Assembly: GCA_020073585.1 (NCBI GenBank) | Contig: JAIQEV010000014.1 | Location: 22,914-86,913 of the forward strand | Direction of reading: 5' to 3' | DNA: 64,000 nt | Source: Terriglobia bacterium | GTDB lineage: Bacteria; Acidobacteriota; Terriglobia; Acidiferrales; UBA7541 | In this document: positions 27,346-36,637 of the stretch, piece after piece | How the letters are laid out: each line of letters begins with the position of its first letter | Position numbering within the stretch: position 1 is the stretch's first letter | Notes under the pieces: generated by a model | The model's database searches: none | Told to the model about the DNA's origin: nothing | Seen by the model: only the letters and a program-made list of their open reading frames with translations | Position numbers and translations under genes: made by a program

Positions 27346-30300
27346 TTAGTGAGCGGCGAATGGTGTGAGCGGCGGAATCAGCGCGTAAGCGGGGCGCGTC
27401 TGAAAGAGGCGCAGGTAACGCTGATGCTCACGGTCGCGGCGGCGGGCCTTGTTCGACGCCAACCCGTATTGGGACATGCGGCGAGAGGGCAAGGGTTCCG
27501 CCGTCCGGAAGAATGCGGTATTCGGCTCGCCATCCTTGGCCCAGCCGCTCAGGCGCAGGAAGAAAGTGCGCCGGTATCCTGACCGGAGTGGCGGAAGCCG
27601 CGTGGCGTCGAATCGCACCGTCAACTCATCTCCCGGAGCCATCACCACAAGTTGATCGTCCGGCTTGCGAAGGAGCGCTTCGACCGGTCCATAGCGCGTG
27701 TAAGGACCCAGCGGGGGATTCCACGGGGCTTCGGCCAGAACGTGGTCATAGTCGAAAGAATCCGGCTGGCGGTGCGAAGGATCGCTGGTGGGCGTGGAGA
27801 AACCGCGGTAGTGGAGATCCGCGGAAAGCAACGGCAGTTCGGCCGAAGCGGGCGCCGCGGAATCGCCGAGGGTGAAAAAGATCTGATCCCAGTAGACGCA
27901 GAGGTTGGTGACGATGCGCACGTGATGATCGGGGGAGAGGAATTTACCCGTGAGGTCCACGCGCATGGTGCGATCGGTGGCGCTGGGGATGCCGATGTCG
28001 GGAATCACCGTGACCCATCGCCCCTGCGCATCGCGCACCTGAAGAAAAGGAGAGATCATGCGCAACTCGGAACTCGAACTGGCCGCGCGGATGCCGTTCG
28101 AGTCCGCCCAGAAGACCCATCCTGTCAGCCAGAGCGCCACGGGGGCCGAATCGGGGAGACTGCCCAGATCCAGCGTCAGGGTGTGAAGCTCCGCCAGACC
28201 CAGCAAGCGCGCGGGACGGAACGCGGCAGGATAGCGGCGGTCGTGCTCGCGCAGCAGGGGCAAAACATCCTGGCCGCGGTCATCCACTGCCGAGAGCGGG
28301 AAACGCTTCTCGCCAAGGGCGGAGAGAGCGGGAGCGACCGCCGTCGCAGAATAGATTTCGTTGGCGTAGATCGCCGCGCCCGCGGGATGATCCACCGCGA
28401 GCATCTGCACCCGGTCGAAATATTCCACCTCGCGCATCTCGTCGCTGATCTGAAAGACGAAGGAACCGTCCTGCTCCGGCAGGGAGTCCGGCAGGCGCAC
28501 GTATTCCTCCGTGTTCGGAGGAACGCCGCTTCCGTCGGCCGACATTTCACCGAGCGGGGCGATGCCCAGGACGTCGGTGAGGTAGACGAAGCTCTTGCCA
28601 TCCCAGATGTAAAGCAGCGGGCAGGAACTGGCCAGGCGTTCGGACTCGCGAACTTCGACGCGCTGGTTGGTCGCGACGTTGGTCATGTTCTGCACGATCA
28701 GATTCGGCCAGGTTACGCGCAGCACATCGATGCGCGCCAGATCGCCAAGGTACATGCGGACCGTGCCGCCGGTGGCCTGAACCTTGCTGTAGAAATTTCC
28801 CGCCTTGAATTCCAGAGCCGCCCCGACGCCCTGCGTGGTGCTCTTCGACCCGCTGAGCTTCACTTCCAGCCAGCGGCCGGGAGGGCCGTCCTTTTCGAAG
28901 ACACGGAGATGGCCCAGGCGCGTCATTCCTACCAGATCGAGACTGCCGGACTTCCCGAGCCAGGCCGGCGCCAGGCCGGCAAAACGGCCGTCCGCGCTGG
29001 CGGAGAGCGGGCAGGGCACCGCTTCGAAATGCCGGACGCGATTGACGAGGAAGCGGCAATTCCCCTGAGCATCGGCGGCCAGCAGATCCTCAAAACTGTC
29101 GCCGTTCAGATCCGCAGTGGTGCCGCGAAATGCGAACGGGCCGGCCGGAGCAGCCAGTGGCGGAAGGGCCGAGACGGCAACGAATCTGGCGTCGCCACGA
29201 TTCATGAGCACTCGGTAGCCGGCGGGCGTCCACAGCACCAGGTCGAAATTGCCGTCGTGATCGAAGTCCGCCACCTGCGCATCCAGCGCAACCGACTGCG
29301 CCAGGTCTTTCCCCGCTTGCGGCGTGCGGTCCGCGAACTTGCCCTCACCCTGGCCGGTATAAAGCAGCGGCGGTCCATCGTCGCGGACGAACAGGAGGTC
29401 CTGAAAGCCATCGTTGTTGAAGTCCGCAAAAAGGGCTTTTCGCACGCGGCCGCTCGCGGAGGCCAGGCCGGCGGCGCGGGTCATCTCCGTGAACGTGCCA
29501 TCGCCGTTGTTGCGATAGAAACGAACGGCAGCGCCCGCAAAATCGTCCGGAAAGAGGAACGCCTCTTTTTGCGGCGGCGAATTCAGATCGGTGTACGCGG
29601 TGACAAGCAGGTCCAGGAAGCCGTCGTTGTCCGCGTCGAATAGCACCGCGCTGGTGTCCAGCTCTCCGGGCGCGGCGGGCAGTCCGGCCTTTTGGGTCTG
29701 GTCCGTGAATGTGCCGTCGCCGTTGTTGCGGTACAAGCGAACGCCGCCGAGGCCGGCGACAAAGAGACTGCTCTTCCCGCTGTTGTCGTAATCGGCGAAC
29801 GCGGCCGAAAGGCTGGCCCCGGGGCCGGCGACTCCGGATTTTTCCGTCACGTCGGTAAATGTTCCGTCACCGTTGTTGTGGAAAAGGTGATTCGTTCCGG
29901 CCGGGTTGACCACGTAGAGGTCGGGAAGGCCGTCGCCATCGTAATCTCCGACGGCCACCGAGGGGCCGAAAAGCGGCACGAGGCTGCTGCGGGCAAAGTC
30001 CGTCGAATACGCGGTCTTCTGAATGGTTAGCGGCGCCTCCACCGCCGGCGCCGCGCCCGCGGAAAACGACGACAGCCCCAGCCTCGCCGTGATCTCGGAG
30101 AACGTTATCTTTTCGGCACCGGCTCTGGGCCGCATTGCCGGAAGGGGCGCCAGCGGGATAATGATCATGCCGTACTTCCCGCCTTCGAGCGCGGCGTTCT
30201 GCAGCGAGACATCGGGCACCTTGCCATGCATCTTCTGATGCAGATCGAGAAATCCGCGGGCTTCCCCGGGACGTTTCAATTGCGTGAGCGTGGTGAAAGT

Positions 30301-30903
30301 GCGGAAGAGCGACGCAACGTAGAAATTCTGCCCGCGACCGAAACCCATTTCGATCACGCGCTGGTATTCCTCCAGCGCCTCCTCGAGTTTCCGCTGCGCA
30401 AAGAGCACATTGCCCAGGTTGAACAAAGCGGCCGGATCAGCGGGGTCGGCGGCGACCACACGCTTGAATGCGGCCTGCGCATCGGGATAACGCAACTCGC
30501 GCTTATAGAGGATGCCCAGATTGTACTCGGCAGCCAGCAGGCCCGCGTCCATCTGCCTGGCCGTGGTCAACGCGCCGAGCGCTTCGTCCAACTGGTTCGC
30601 CTGCATCAGCGCAAGGCCGAGATTCAGATAATCCGCCGCCAGCGCGTGGCCCGAGGCAACCACTTTCTGAAAAGCCGCAAGGGCTTCCGCGTACTTGGCC
30701 TGCTCGTAGTAGGCCTTGCCAAGATTCCGATTGGTCTGGATCGCAGCCGGAGGAAGAGCGGCGGATTTCTTCGCGGTGGCCGCCGCGGAGGGCCGGCGCA
30801 TCGGCCTGCTCTCCTGCGCCCCCAGCGCCGGGAGCAGCCCGGCCGCAAGAGCCACGAGAATGCTCAGGGTGCTACGAACAATAGTTCTGCCGAAGTAATT
30901 CAT
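27346..30903 (-). CDS. Large secreted TPR / FG-GAP (CRTAC1-type) protein
   Basis: A 1185-residue exported protein. The signal peptide is about residues 5-29 ('STLSILVALAAGLLPALGAQ'). Residues 55-215 are TPR repeats ('NLGKAYYEQAKYAEALAAFQK', 'FNLGNVLFAQRKLEEALEEYQ'). Residues about 260-680 are FG-GAP/VCBS repeats ('VGDYDGDGLPDLYVVN', 'FADFNNDGFQDLLFV'), and an ASPIC/UnbV-like region follows ('QGVGAALEFKAGNFYSKVQ'). The last 400 residues form a further conserved-looking beta-rich domain ('LYIWDGKSFVYLTDVLGIAP', 'WDQIFFTLGD') that I cannot name. The TPR and FG-GAP modules are the same as those encoded separately in the cytochrome/CRTAC1 pair upstream. The function is unknown. Confidence 0.85.
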   Translation of the reverse strand: MNYFGRTIVRSTLSILVALAAGLLPALGAQESRPMRRPSAAATAKKSAALPPAAIQTNRNLGKAYYEQAKYAEALAAFQKVVASGHALAADYLNLGLALMQANQLDEALGALTTARQMDAGLLAAEYNLGILYKRELRYPDAQAAFKRVVAADPADPAALFNLGNVLFAQRKLEEALEEYQRVIEMGFGRGQNFYVASLFRTFTTLTQLKRPGEARGFLDLHQKMHGKVPDVSLQNAALEGGKYGMIIIPLAPLPAMRPRAGAEKITFSEITARLGLSSFSAGAAPAVEAPLTIQKTAYSTDFARSSLVPLFGPSVAVGDYDGDGLPDLYVVNPAGTNHLFHNNGDGTFTDVTEKSGVAGPGASLSAAFADYDNSGKSSLFVAGLGGVRLYRNNGDGTFTDQTQKAGLPAAPGELDTSAVLFDADNDGFLDLLVTAYTDLNSPPQKEAFLFPDDFAGAAVRFYRNNGDGTFTEMTRAAGLASASGRVRKALFADFNNDGFQDLLFVRDDGPPLLYTGQGEGKFADRTPQAGKDLAQSVALDAQVADFDHDGNFDLVLWTPAGYRVLMNRGDARFVAVSALPPLAAPAGPFAFRGTTADLNGDSFEDLLAADAQGNCRFLVNRVRHFEAVPCPLSASADGRFAGLAPAWLGKSGSLDLVGMTRLGHLRVFEKDGPPGRWLEVKLSGSKSTTQGVGAALEFKAGNFYSKVQATGGTVRMYLGDLARIDVLRVTWPNLIVQNMTNVATNQRVEVRESERLASSCPLLYIWDGKSFVYLTDVLGIAPLGEMSADGSGVPPNTEEYVRLPDSLPEQDGSFVFQISDEMREVEYFDRVQMLAVDHPAGAAIYANEIYSATAVAPALSALGEKRFPLSAVDDRGQDVLPLLREHDRRYPAAFRPARLLGLAELHTLTLDLGSLPDSAPVALWLTGWVFWADSNGIRAASSSSELRMISPFLQVRDAQGRWVTVIPDIGIPSATDRTMRVDLTGKFLSPDHHVRIVTNLCVYWDQIFFTLGDSAAPASAELPLLSADLHYRGFSTPTSDPSHRQPDSFDYDHVLAEAPWNPPLGPYTRYGPVEALLRKPDDQLVVMAPGDELTVRFDATRLPPLRSGYRRTFFLRLSGWAKDGEPNTAFFRTAEPLPSRRMSQYGLASNKARRRDREHQRYLRLFQTRPAYALIPPLTPFAAH

Positions 30904-31004
30904 GGGATTGTGTAGGAACCGTCTTTCGCAGCCAAATCAGGATTTCACCTGGGAAGCATACCCTTAGACGTGGCCGGAACAGAAGCCTTTGCTTTCTGAA
31001 ACAG

Positions 31005-31041
31005 CAAGGCCCTCTTCATCGAAACGATGAAGAGGGCCTTG
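31005..31041. terminator. Perfect 17-bp hairpin between convergent-side transcripts
   Basis: CAAGGCCCTCTTCATCG and its exact reverse complement flank an AAA loop (31005-31041). It lies upstream of the TPR/FG-GAP gene and about 250 bases beyond the end of the minus-strand polysaccharide operon, so it could terminate that transcript. Neither strand has a clean U-tract (plus reads TTCTATG, minus CTGTTTC), so the terminator role is probable but not certain. The stretch 31042-31294 holds nothing else I can support. Confidence 0.55.
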
Positions 31042-31294
31042 TTCTATGCAGCGGGTGGAGCGCTCCTGCAGTGCTCCTTGTTAAGAGCGGACAGGCAATT
31101 TTGGTGTGATTCGGGCTTCCGAGGCAGGATTAGCAAACGGGAGCGCGGGTAGCGGAGAAGGAGCCGGAGATCGCGACCTTAAATACGTCGTGGGTCGTGG
31201 CAGGAGCAAGCTGCAGTGAGGTTTACTCCTTGGCACGGGAACTGGTTGAACAGGACTCTGCGACGCCGCTCGTGTTGGGAAACTAACCAGCAGA

Positions 31295-32848
31295 CTAGAT
31301 GGATCCTGCTCGATGAGCCCTTGCGACCTCGACGAGTTCGTTTTCTCCTGCATGGGCGGACCCGTTGGCCAGGGCACGATCGACAGCGCCGGACAGTGCC
31401 ACCCGAAATGCCGAACACAAGAGATGACTATCCACGCAGATGGGCTCAGCACATGACGATCGAAACAGCGATACCTTGCCAAGGCTCTGCTCCTCAAGCG
31501 GAGCCAGTTCCAGGCGGAGTTCCCATTCCGGCCTGCGGGCTAACTCATCACCCCAGTAGCACCAGAGCCCGCCGTTTCCATCGTCCCGCAAGGGTGCAAA
31601 CAGCCCGTTGGAAGCGCCGTTTTTCGCATCCAACTGAAAACATACGCCGGCAAAACCCAGAGGTTCGAGAGTTGTCCGCACGACCTTGCAAATCCCGTCG
31701 AAATCAGAACCGGACTCCAGTGCCTCGGCCGCCTGCCGGACAGCAAGATTGTTGGCAAGAATCTGCCTGCGCCGCAGGAGCAGCGCACAAATGCCTTGCA
31801 CTTCGGAGATTTCGGCATATCTCAGATAGCGAACACCGGACCATACCCCGATCCCTACCACGCTCAAGACCAAAGCAATTCTGTTCTGGCCATGAAGCAG
31901 CGAGAGACTGAGAAGTCCGAATCCCGCGGAAATGGCATACAAGAGGATTACAGCTTCCCGGTGGGAAAAACCTTTTTTCAACAGCCGGTGATGGATGTGA
32001 TCGTTGTCACCGGAGAACAGGTGGCTGCCGCGGATGAGGCGCCTCACGACAGCAAGAGCGACATCCACGATAGGAAGGCCGAACGCAACCACCGGAATGG
32101 CCACAGCGATCGCGGTCGTCGCCTTCGCGGATCCAGCCAAGGCCAGGGCGCTCAACAAATAGCCGATGAAAAGACTGCCGGAATCGCCGAGGAAGATCGT
32201 TGCCGGATGAAAATTGAAGCGCAGGAAGCCGCAGGTCGCTCCAGCCAGCACTAAGATCATAATGCTTACCGTTGGGTCATTTCTGAGCAGCGCCACCACG
32301 AACATCACAGCCATCGAGAACAACGCAGATCCCGCCGCCAAACCGTCCAGGCCATCAATCAGATTGAATGCATTCGTAATCAGGAGAACCCAGAGAACCG
32401 TCAGCAACAGACTTAGTCCCGAGCTGAGAACGTGTCCGGCGCCCAGGAGATCCATCTGGTTGATCTTGAAACCAGCGAGGTAGAGAACCACCGCAGCGAG
32501 GGATTGAATGGCAATCTTCCAATTCGCACTGACAGACCGCAGATCGTCATACAACCCGAGTAAAAAGACGGCCGTAGCTGAACCCAGAAGAATGCAGATC
32601 GTCCGCCAAGAGTACGGCGCAGAAAAACCAGCCGCCCCAGGAAGGAAGCTGACGATACCCAGAACACAGACGACAGAGAGAAAAATGGCGACGCCACCCA
32701 TCCGGGGAACAGCGCGGGAGTGAATATGGCGTCCATTACCGGGTGAATCGATCCATCCGTGACGCAAGGCGAAATCCCGCACCCAACGCGTGAGCGCGCT
32801 GGCGCAGAATAGCCCTCCGGCAAACACAAGCAGATAGCGTGCCCACAT
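31295..32848 (-). CDS. WecA/MraY-family undecaprenyl-phosphate sugar-1-phosphate transferase with extra C-terminal domain
   Basis: A 517-residue membrane enzyme that starts polysaccharide repeat synthesis by moving a HexNAc-1-phosphate from its UDP donor to undecaprenyl phosphate. About eleven membrane helices carry the family motifs 'LLGLYDDLRSVSANWK' (Mg-binding DD), 'TNAFNLIDGLDGLAAG', 'TIFLGDSGSLFIGYLLSA' and the cytoplasmic 'DNDHIHHRLLKKGFSHREAV'. After the last helix, residues about 355-517 form a soluble domain ('QAAEALESGSDFDGICKVV', 'FAGVCFQLDAKNG') that looks GAF-like and is not part of ordinary WecA. It is the last gene of the minus-strand polysaccharide cluster, 282 bases after the WbuB-like gene; that gap shows nothing further. 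Confidence 0.88.
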   Translation of the reverse strand: MWARYLLVFAGGLFCASALTRWVRDFALRHGWIDSPGNGRHIHSRAVPRMGGVAIFLSVVCVLGIVSFLPGAAGFSAPYSWRTICILLGSATAVFLLGLYDDLRSVSANWKIAIQSLAAVVLYLAGFKINQMDLLGAGHVLSSGLSLLLTVLWVLLITNAFNLIDGLDGLAAGSALFSMAVMFVVALLRNDPTVSIMILVLAGATCGFLRFNFHPATIFLGDSGSLFIGYLLSALALAGSAKATTAIAVAIPVVAFGLPIVDVALAVVRRLIRGSHLFSGDNDHIHHRLLKKGFSHREAVILLYAISAGFGLLSLSLLHGQNRIALVLSVVGIGVWSGVRYLRYAEISEVQGICALLLRRRQILANNLAVRQAAEALESGSDFDGICKVVRTTLEPLGFAGVCFQLDAKNGASNGLFAPLRDDGNGGLWCYWGDELARRPEWELRLELAPLEEQSLGKVSLFRSSCAEPICVDSHLLCSAFRVALSGAVDRALANGSAHAGENELVEVARAHRAGSI

Positions 32849-33130
32849 AACTGGCGACTCCTGGTTGTCACTCTAGGAACGCACGAGAAATGCGCACTCT
32901 GGAGGGAAGAGCGCAACTACACCGCACGGCCAGAACACGAAACGGAATCGAATCCGGACAATTCATTCGGGGAAAGCGAGTTTCCGCACTGCAGGAATCG
33001 AAAAGAATGCGGCATCCGGGAACGCCAGTGCATTGCAGATGCAGACCATCCTGAATAAGGACAAGTCTCACAGCCGCCGCACAACTCACGCCGAAACTGC
33101 GCTCCCCTGCTCATCGGGAACCGTTCAGGA

Positions 33131-34375
33131 CTACGCCACATGATTGGCGGCTTGCAATACCAGATTCTCTTCCGCTTTCGCTCGCCGCTGCGCGGCAAAG
33201 GAGATGATTTGATGAACCGCTGCGCCGACGGAGAATTGCCGTTCCAACAATCGGCGCGCATTCACGCCCATCTTGGCGCGCAGTTCCGGATCGTTGGAAA
33301 GGATCAGGGCGGCAGCCGCCAGACTCTCGTCTTCCCCGTTCTGGAGACAGAAGCCCGCATCGTTTTTCTCAATCAGATCGAAGAGGTCATTACCCGGATT
33401 GATGCTCGCAAGTATGGGCATTCCCCAATACATGTAGCCGAGCATCTTCCCCGGCAGGTTATGTGTGCTGAGCCTCCGGTCCAGCGATATCAGACCCGCA
33501 TCCCACTCGGAAAGCATAGCGAGATACTCGTGCTGCCCGACCGCGGGCAGAATCTGAACGTTGCTCAGGGCTTTCGCTGCCACCAGCCTTTTCAGCCGGG
33601 GCACTTCGCTGCCCTCGCCCACGAGCAGGAAGTGAATATGCGTGTGGCGAGCAAGGCGAGCGGCCAAGCGAACGATGTTGTCCATATCCTGGGCCACACC
33701 GAGGTTGCCCCCGTAGACAAATACAACTTTGTCCTGAAGCCCAAGCTTTCTACGGTAATCAGTCGCCGGCAGTTCGGGCTCCTGCAGAGCCATCCAGTTG
33801 TACAGCACGTCCAAAGGATATTTCCGCAGGGGAAATTCTTTTGCGAAATATTCTGCGTTTGCCGGCGACTGAATTCCGATCTTATCCGCAACATCGTATT
33901 GCTCAATTTCTTTCTTACGAAAGAACCGCCAGACCGGGCCCCGGCGCAGGAGGCCGGCGTCCACCGCCCACTGAGGAAAGATGTCGCGCAAGATTAGATA
34001 AGCGGGGCACCCCCACAATTTCTTTAGCCGCCGCACCAGGGCACCCCAGAAAATCGTGGGAGAATAGAAGACAATCAAATCCGCGGGATTCTCCAGCAAG
34101 AACCGCCCGGCGCGGCGCCACACGGCGCCGGAAAGCCTGATCTCTTCCACAGCACGCCATATCTTTCCTGCTCCCTTGATTTTCCCCGTTCTTACCCGAA
34201 CGATGCGCACCCCTTTTTCATGGGCGATCTGCGCGTCTCCTGTAATCTCGTGGCTGGAAGTGAGAACGATAACGTCATGACCTTGCCGATGAAATTCCAC
34301 CGCCAGATCCCGCATTTGCTTGGCGCCGGATTTCGCACTCGGAACATAGCAATCGACGAGTATCAGAATTCGCAT
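33131..34375 (-). CDS. WbuB-like family 4 glycosyltransferase
   Basis: A 414-residue GT4 enzyme. The N-terminal nucleotide-fold begins 'MRILILVDCYVPSAKSGAK'. The stretch 'YLILRDIFPQWAVDAGLL' is diagnostic of the WbuB group, which in enteric O-antigens transfers N-acetyl-L-fucosamine. The C-terminal donor domain has 'VVFVYGGNLGVAQDMDNIV' and 'FLLVGEGSEVPRLKRLV', with the region where GT4 enzymes place the EX7E acceptor at 'NLPGKMLGYMYWGMPILAS'. It lies 12 bases after the epimerase gene. The sugar donor is inferred from the family and the neighbouring sugar-nucleotide genes, not proven. Confidence 0.85.
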   Translation of the reverse strand: MRILILVDCYVPSAKSGAKQMRDLAVEFHRQGHDVIVLTSSHEITGDAQIAHEKGVRIVRVRTGKIKGAGKIWRAVEEIRLSGAVWRRAGRFLLENPADLIVFYSPTIFWGALVRRLKKLWGCPAYLILRDIFPQWAVDAGLLRRGPVWRFFRKKEIEQYDVADKIGIQSPANAEYFAKEFPLRKYPLDVLYNWMALQEPELPATDYRRKLGLQDKVVFVYGGNLGVAQDMDNIVRLAARLARHTHIHFLLVGEGSEVPRLKRLVAAKALSNVQILPAVGQHEYLAMLSEWDAGLISLDRRLSTHNLPGKMLGYMYWGMPILASINPGNDLFDLIEKNDAGFCLQNGEDESLAAAALILSNDPELRAKMGVNARRLLERQFSVGAAVHQIISFAAQRRAKAEENLVLQAANHVA

Positions 34376-34387
34376 TTCACGATCTGC

Positions 34388-35644
34388 TTATCGGGCACAC
34401 AACACTTTTTCGGACGGCTGGGACAAATGCTGGAGACTGCACTGCGCGAGACCATACGCCTCGCGAACAAATTGATTCTCCTGGAGCATCGCCAGGCTTC
34501 GCGACCTTGCAAAATAGCCCGATCGCATCCTGCTCAAGAGATCCTCGTAGATTCGCTCGCTGGGGCTTCCTCCCAGGGGATTCAGGACAGTGCGGTCCCA
34601 CTGGGGCGCCATTTGCAATGCTCGCTGAGCATTCGAATACAGATCCCCTTCGGCTAGAATGCTTGCGCCTGCTGCGATTGTCTCCGGGCGCTCGGTGGAA
34701 CGCCGTGTCACCAGGCAAGGCACGCCCAGGAGGAGCGCTTCCTCTTGCACGGTGCCGCTGTCGGTAACGATCATCTTCGCTTCCGCTTCCAGTTTGAGAA
34801 AATCCAAAAATCCCAAGGGTTCCGTCAAAATGATCCCCGGACTCTTCAGGAGATTCGCCAGCCCGAACCTGCGGAGCCGAGCGCGGACGCGCGGCATCAC
34901 CGGAAACACGACGGGCAACAGGCGCGAGAGCTGCCGAAGACCCTTTATTTTTGCGGCAAGAATCTTCCGGTTTTCGATGTTTTCTTCCCGATGCAGGGTG
35001 CAGAGCGCATATTTCCTGGCTTGAACTCCAAGGCTCTGCAGGATTGGTCTTTGCCGTGCCGCGGGCAGAAACTCCTCCAACGCATCAATAATGATGTTCC
35101 CTACGGAGACAACCCGATGTTCCGCCACGCCTTCGGCCAGTAAGATCTGTTTATAGCGCTCGAGATAACAATAGATGACGTCCGATAGATGATCGATGAT
35201 GATCCGGTTCTTTTCCTCGGGCATTCGCCAATCGAAGCTCCGGCCTCCCCCCTCGACGTGAATCACTGGAATGTTATATTTCGCCACGACGACCGCAGAG
35301 AGGACCGTGTTCGTGTCCCCCAGGAACAAGACGGCATCGGGACGCATGCGCTCAAGCATTTGAGCGGTTTTCTCAAAAAGGAAGGCTGCCTGGTAGACAT
35401 GGCTCGTCTTGGCCCTTTTCTTCAACGTCCTTCCCGTCCGCATGTTGAATTTCGGGCGCCGCACATCCAGTTCCCGGTGAAAGATTCCATCCAGCGAGTA
35501 GTCGTAATGCTGGCCGGAATGAACGTAGAGATGCTGATAGCCGTGGCGCGCCTGTCCGCGGTCGAGCAGATGCAGCAGCTTGCGCATGCGTATGATGTCC
35601 GGCCGGATCCCCAGCAGGGTTACCAGCTTGAACTTTCTTCTCAT
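34388..35644 (-). CDS. UDP-N-acetylglucosamine 2-epimerase family protein
   Basis: A 418-residue WecB-type epimerase. The family text is clear: 'GDTNTVLSAVVVAKYNIPVI', 'RSFDWRMPEEKNRIIIDHLSD', 'CTLHREENIENR' and 'TDSGTVQEEALLLGVPCL'. These positions bind UDP and the hexosamine and drive C2 epimerisation. It is longer than WecB by a 40-residue Gln/Leu-rich tail. It follows the RmlD-like reductase gene by 3 bases, and with that gene and the WbuB-like transferase resembles the FnlB-FnlC-WbuB order used to make and add N-acetyl-L-fucosamine. Alternatively it makes UDP-ManNAc. An FnlA-type dehydratase is not seen. Confidence 0.85.
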   Translation of the reverse strand: MRRKFKLVTLLGIRPDIIRMRKLLHLLDRGQARHGYQHLYVHSGQHYDYSLDGIFHRELDVRRPKFNMRTGRTLKKRAKTSHVYQAAFLFEKTAQMLERMRPDAVLFLGDTNTVLSAVVVAKYNIPVIHVEGGGRSFDWRMPEEKNRIIIDHLSDVIYCYLERYKQILLAEGVAEHRVVSVGNIIIDALEEFLPAARQRPILQSLGVQARKYALCTLHREENIENRKILAAKIKGLRQLSRLLPVVFPVMPRVRARLRRFGLANLLKSPGIILTEPLGFLDFLKLEAEAKMIVTDSGTVQEEALLLGVPCLVTRRSTERPETIAAGASILAEGDLYSNAQRALQMAPQWDRTVLNPLGGSPSERIYEDLLSRMRSGYFARSRSLAMLQENQFVREAYGLAQCSLQHLSQPSEKVLCAR

Positions 35645-35647
35645 GAT

Positions 35648-36538
35648 CTATTGCTCGGGTAGCGCATCCAGCATTTCTGGAAACGAGGGAATCTTCAGTT
35701 TTGCGTTGAGATCCTTGCAGGTGGTGAGGGTTCGATTCAGCTTCTGGTCGTAATCCGGCCGGATCGTGCATGGGACCCGGTACTTCTTCTGGAAAGCCAG
35801 CAGCATCTCGTACTTCGAAACAGGTGTTGAAAATACGTGGTAAACGCCGTGCCGCGTAAACCCGTTGGGCGACTCCATGATCTGGTGACAGATTCGCCCA
35901 AATTGATGGGTGGTGATTCCGTTCCAGTAGTGCTCCGCGAAACCGGTAATCGTTTGTCCTTCCTGCCGCCGGAACCACTCGAGCAGCCCCGTAAAGCCAT
36001 TCAGCTCACGACCAATGATCGAAGTGCGGATCGTGAGACAGCCTGTCGGCTCGCCAAGACTCTTGGACAGACCGTAGATGTCCATGGGCGTTTTTGGAGA
36101 TCTTTCGTCGTACGGAAAACCTTCCGTGCCGTTGTACACGCAGTCGGTCGTGATGTGTATGAATCTTTCTGCGAACTGCTGCGCGAATAGATGAGGGAGT
36201 GCCCCGTTGATGAAGAACGTCAGCGCCGGCTCGCTCAAGGAAAACGGAATCGTCACGCCGATCGCATTGATGATGAAGTCGACTTTACTCACGGACTTCA
36301 GGAATGCAGCGAAGTATCCGTTCGAAGCTCCTCGCTTGGTGAGGTAGTCCTGATAGACGGCTGCAGCATCGAACGGAACGATCGTGCGGCACCGGCCGGC
36401 TGCACCGCACGCCTGATCGAGCAATGCAATCTTGTCCGGGTTCCGGACCCCTAGCACGAGGTCGTACTTGCCCTTGAGAACGTCATAAACGGCGCTCCCG
36501 AGCATGCCGGTGGCCCCCAGCAGCAGAACCCTCTTCAT
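35648..36538 (-). CDS. RmlD-like sugar nucleotide reductase (SDR superfamily)
   Basis: A 296-residue NAD(P)-dependent SDR resembling dTDP-4-dehydrorhamnose reductase and FnlB. The Rossmann motif is 'LLGATGMLGSAVYDVL', the catalytic region 'ITTDCVYNGTEGFPYDERSP' contains the Thr/Ser-Asp-VF/VY box of RmlD proteins, and 'DIYGLSKSLGE' supplies YxxxK. It is expected to reduce a 4-keto-6-deoxy sugar nucleotide. The gene is almost fused by spacing to the epimerase gene downstream. It begins about 100 bases after the cupin gene. Which sugar is reduced depends on a dehydratase not present in the window. Confidence 0.85.
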   Translation of the reverse strand: MKRVLLLGATGMLGSAVYDVLKGKYDLVLGVRNPDKIALLDQACGAAGRCRTIVPFDAAAVYQDYLTKRGASNGYFAAFLKSVSKVDFIINAIGVTIPFSLSEPALTFFINGALPHLFAQQFAERFIHITTDCVYNGTEGFPYDERSPKTPMDIYGLSKSLGEPTGCLTIRTSIIGRELNGFTGLLEWFRRQEGQTITGFAEHYWNGITTHQFGRICHQIMESPNGFTRHGVYHVFSTPVSKYEMLLAFQKKYRVPCTIRPDYDQKLNRTLTTCKDLNAKLKIPSFPEMLDALPEQ

Positions 36539-36637
36539 TCACGCTCCTTCTGCCCGGCTCCGTATTGCTGGCCGCACATGTCTATCCTTTGTTTCGGAAT
36601 CGTTCGCTTCACCGGTTCCGATCCCGAACTGGACAAC

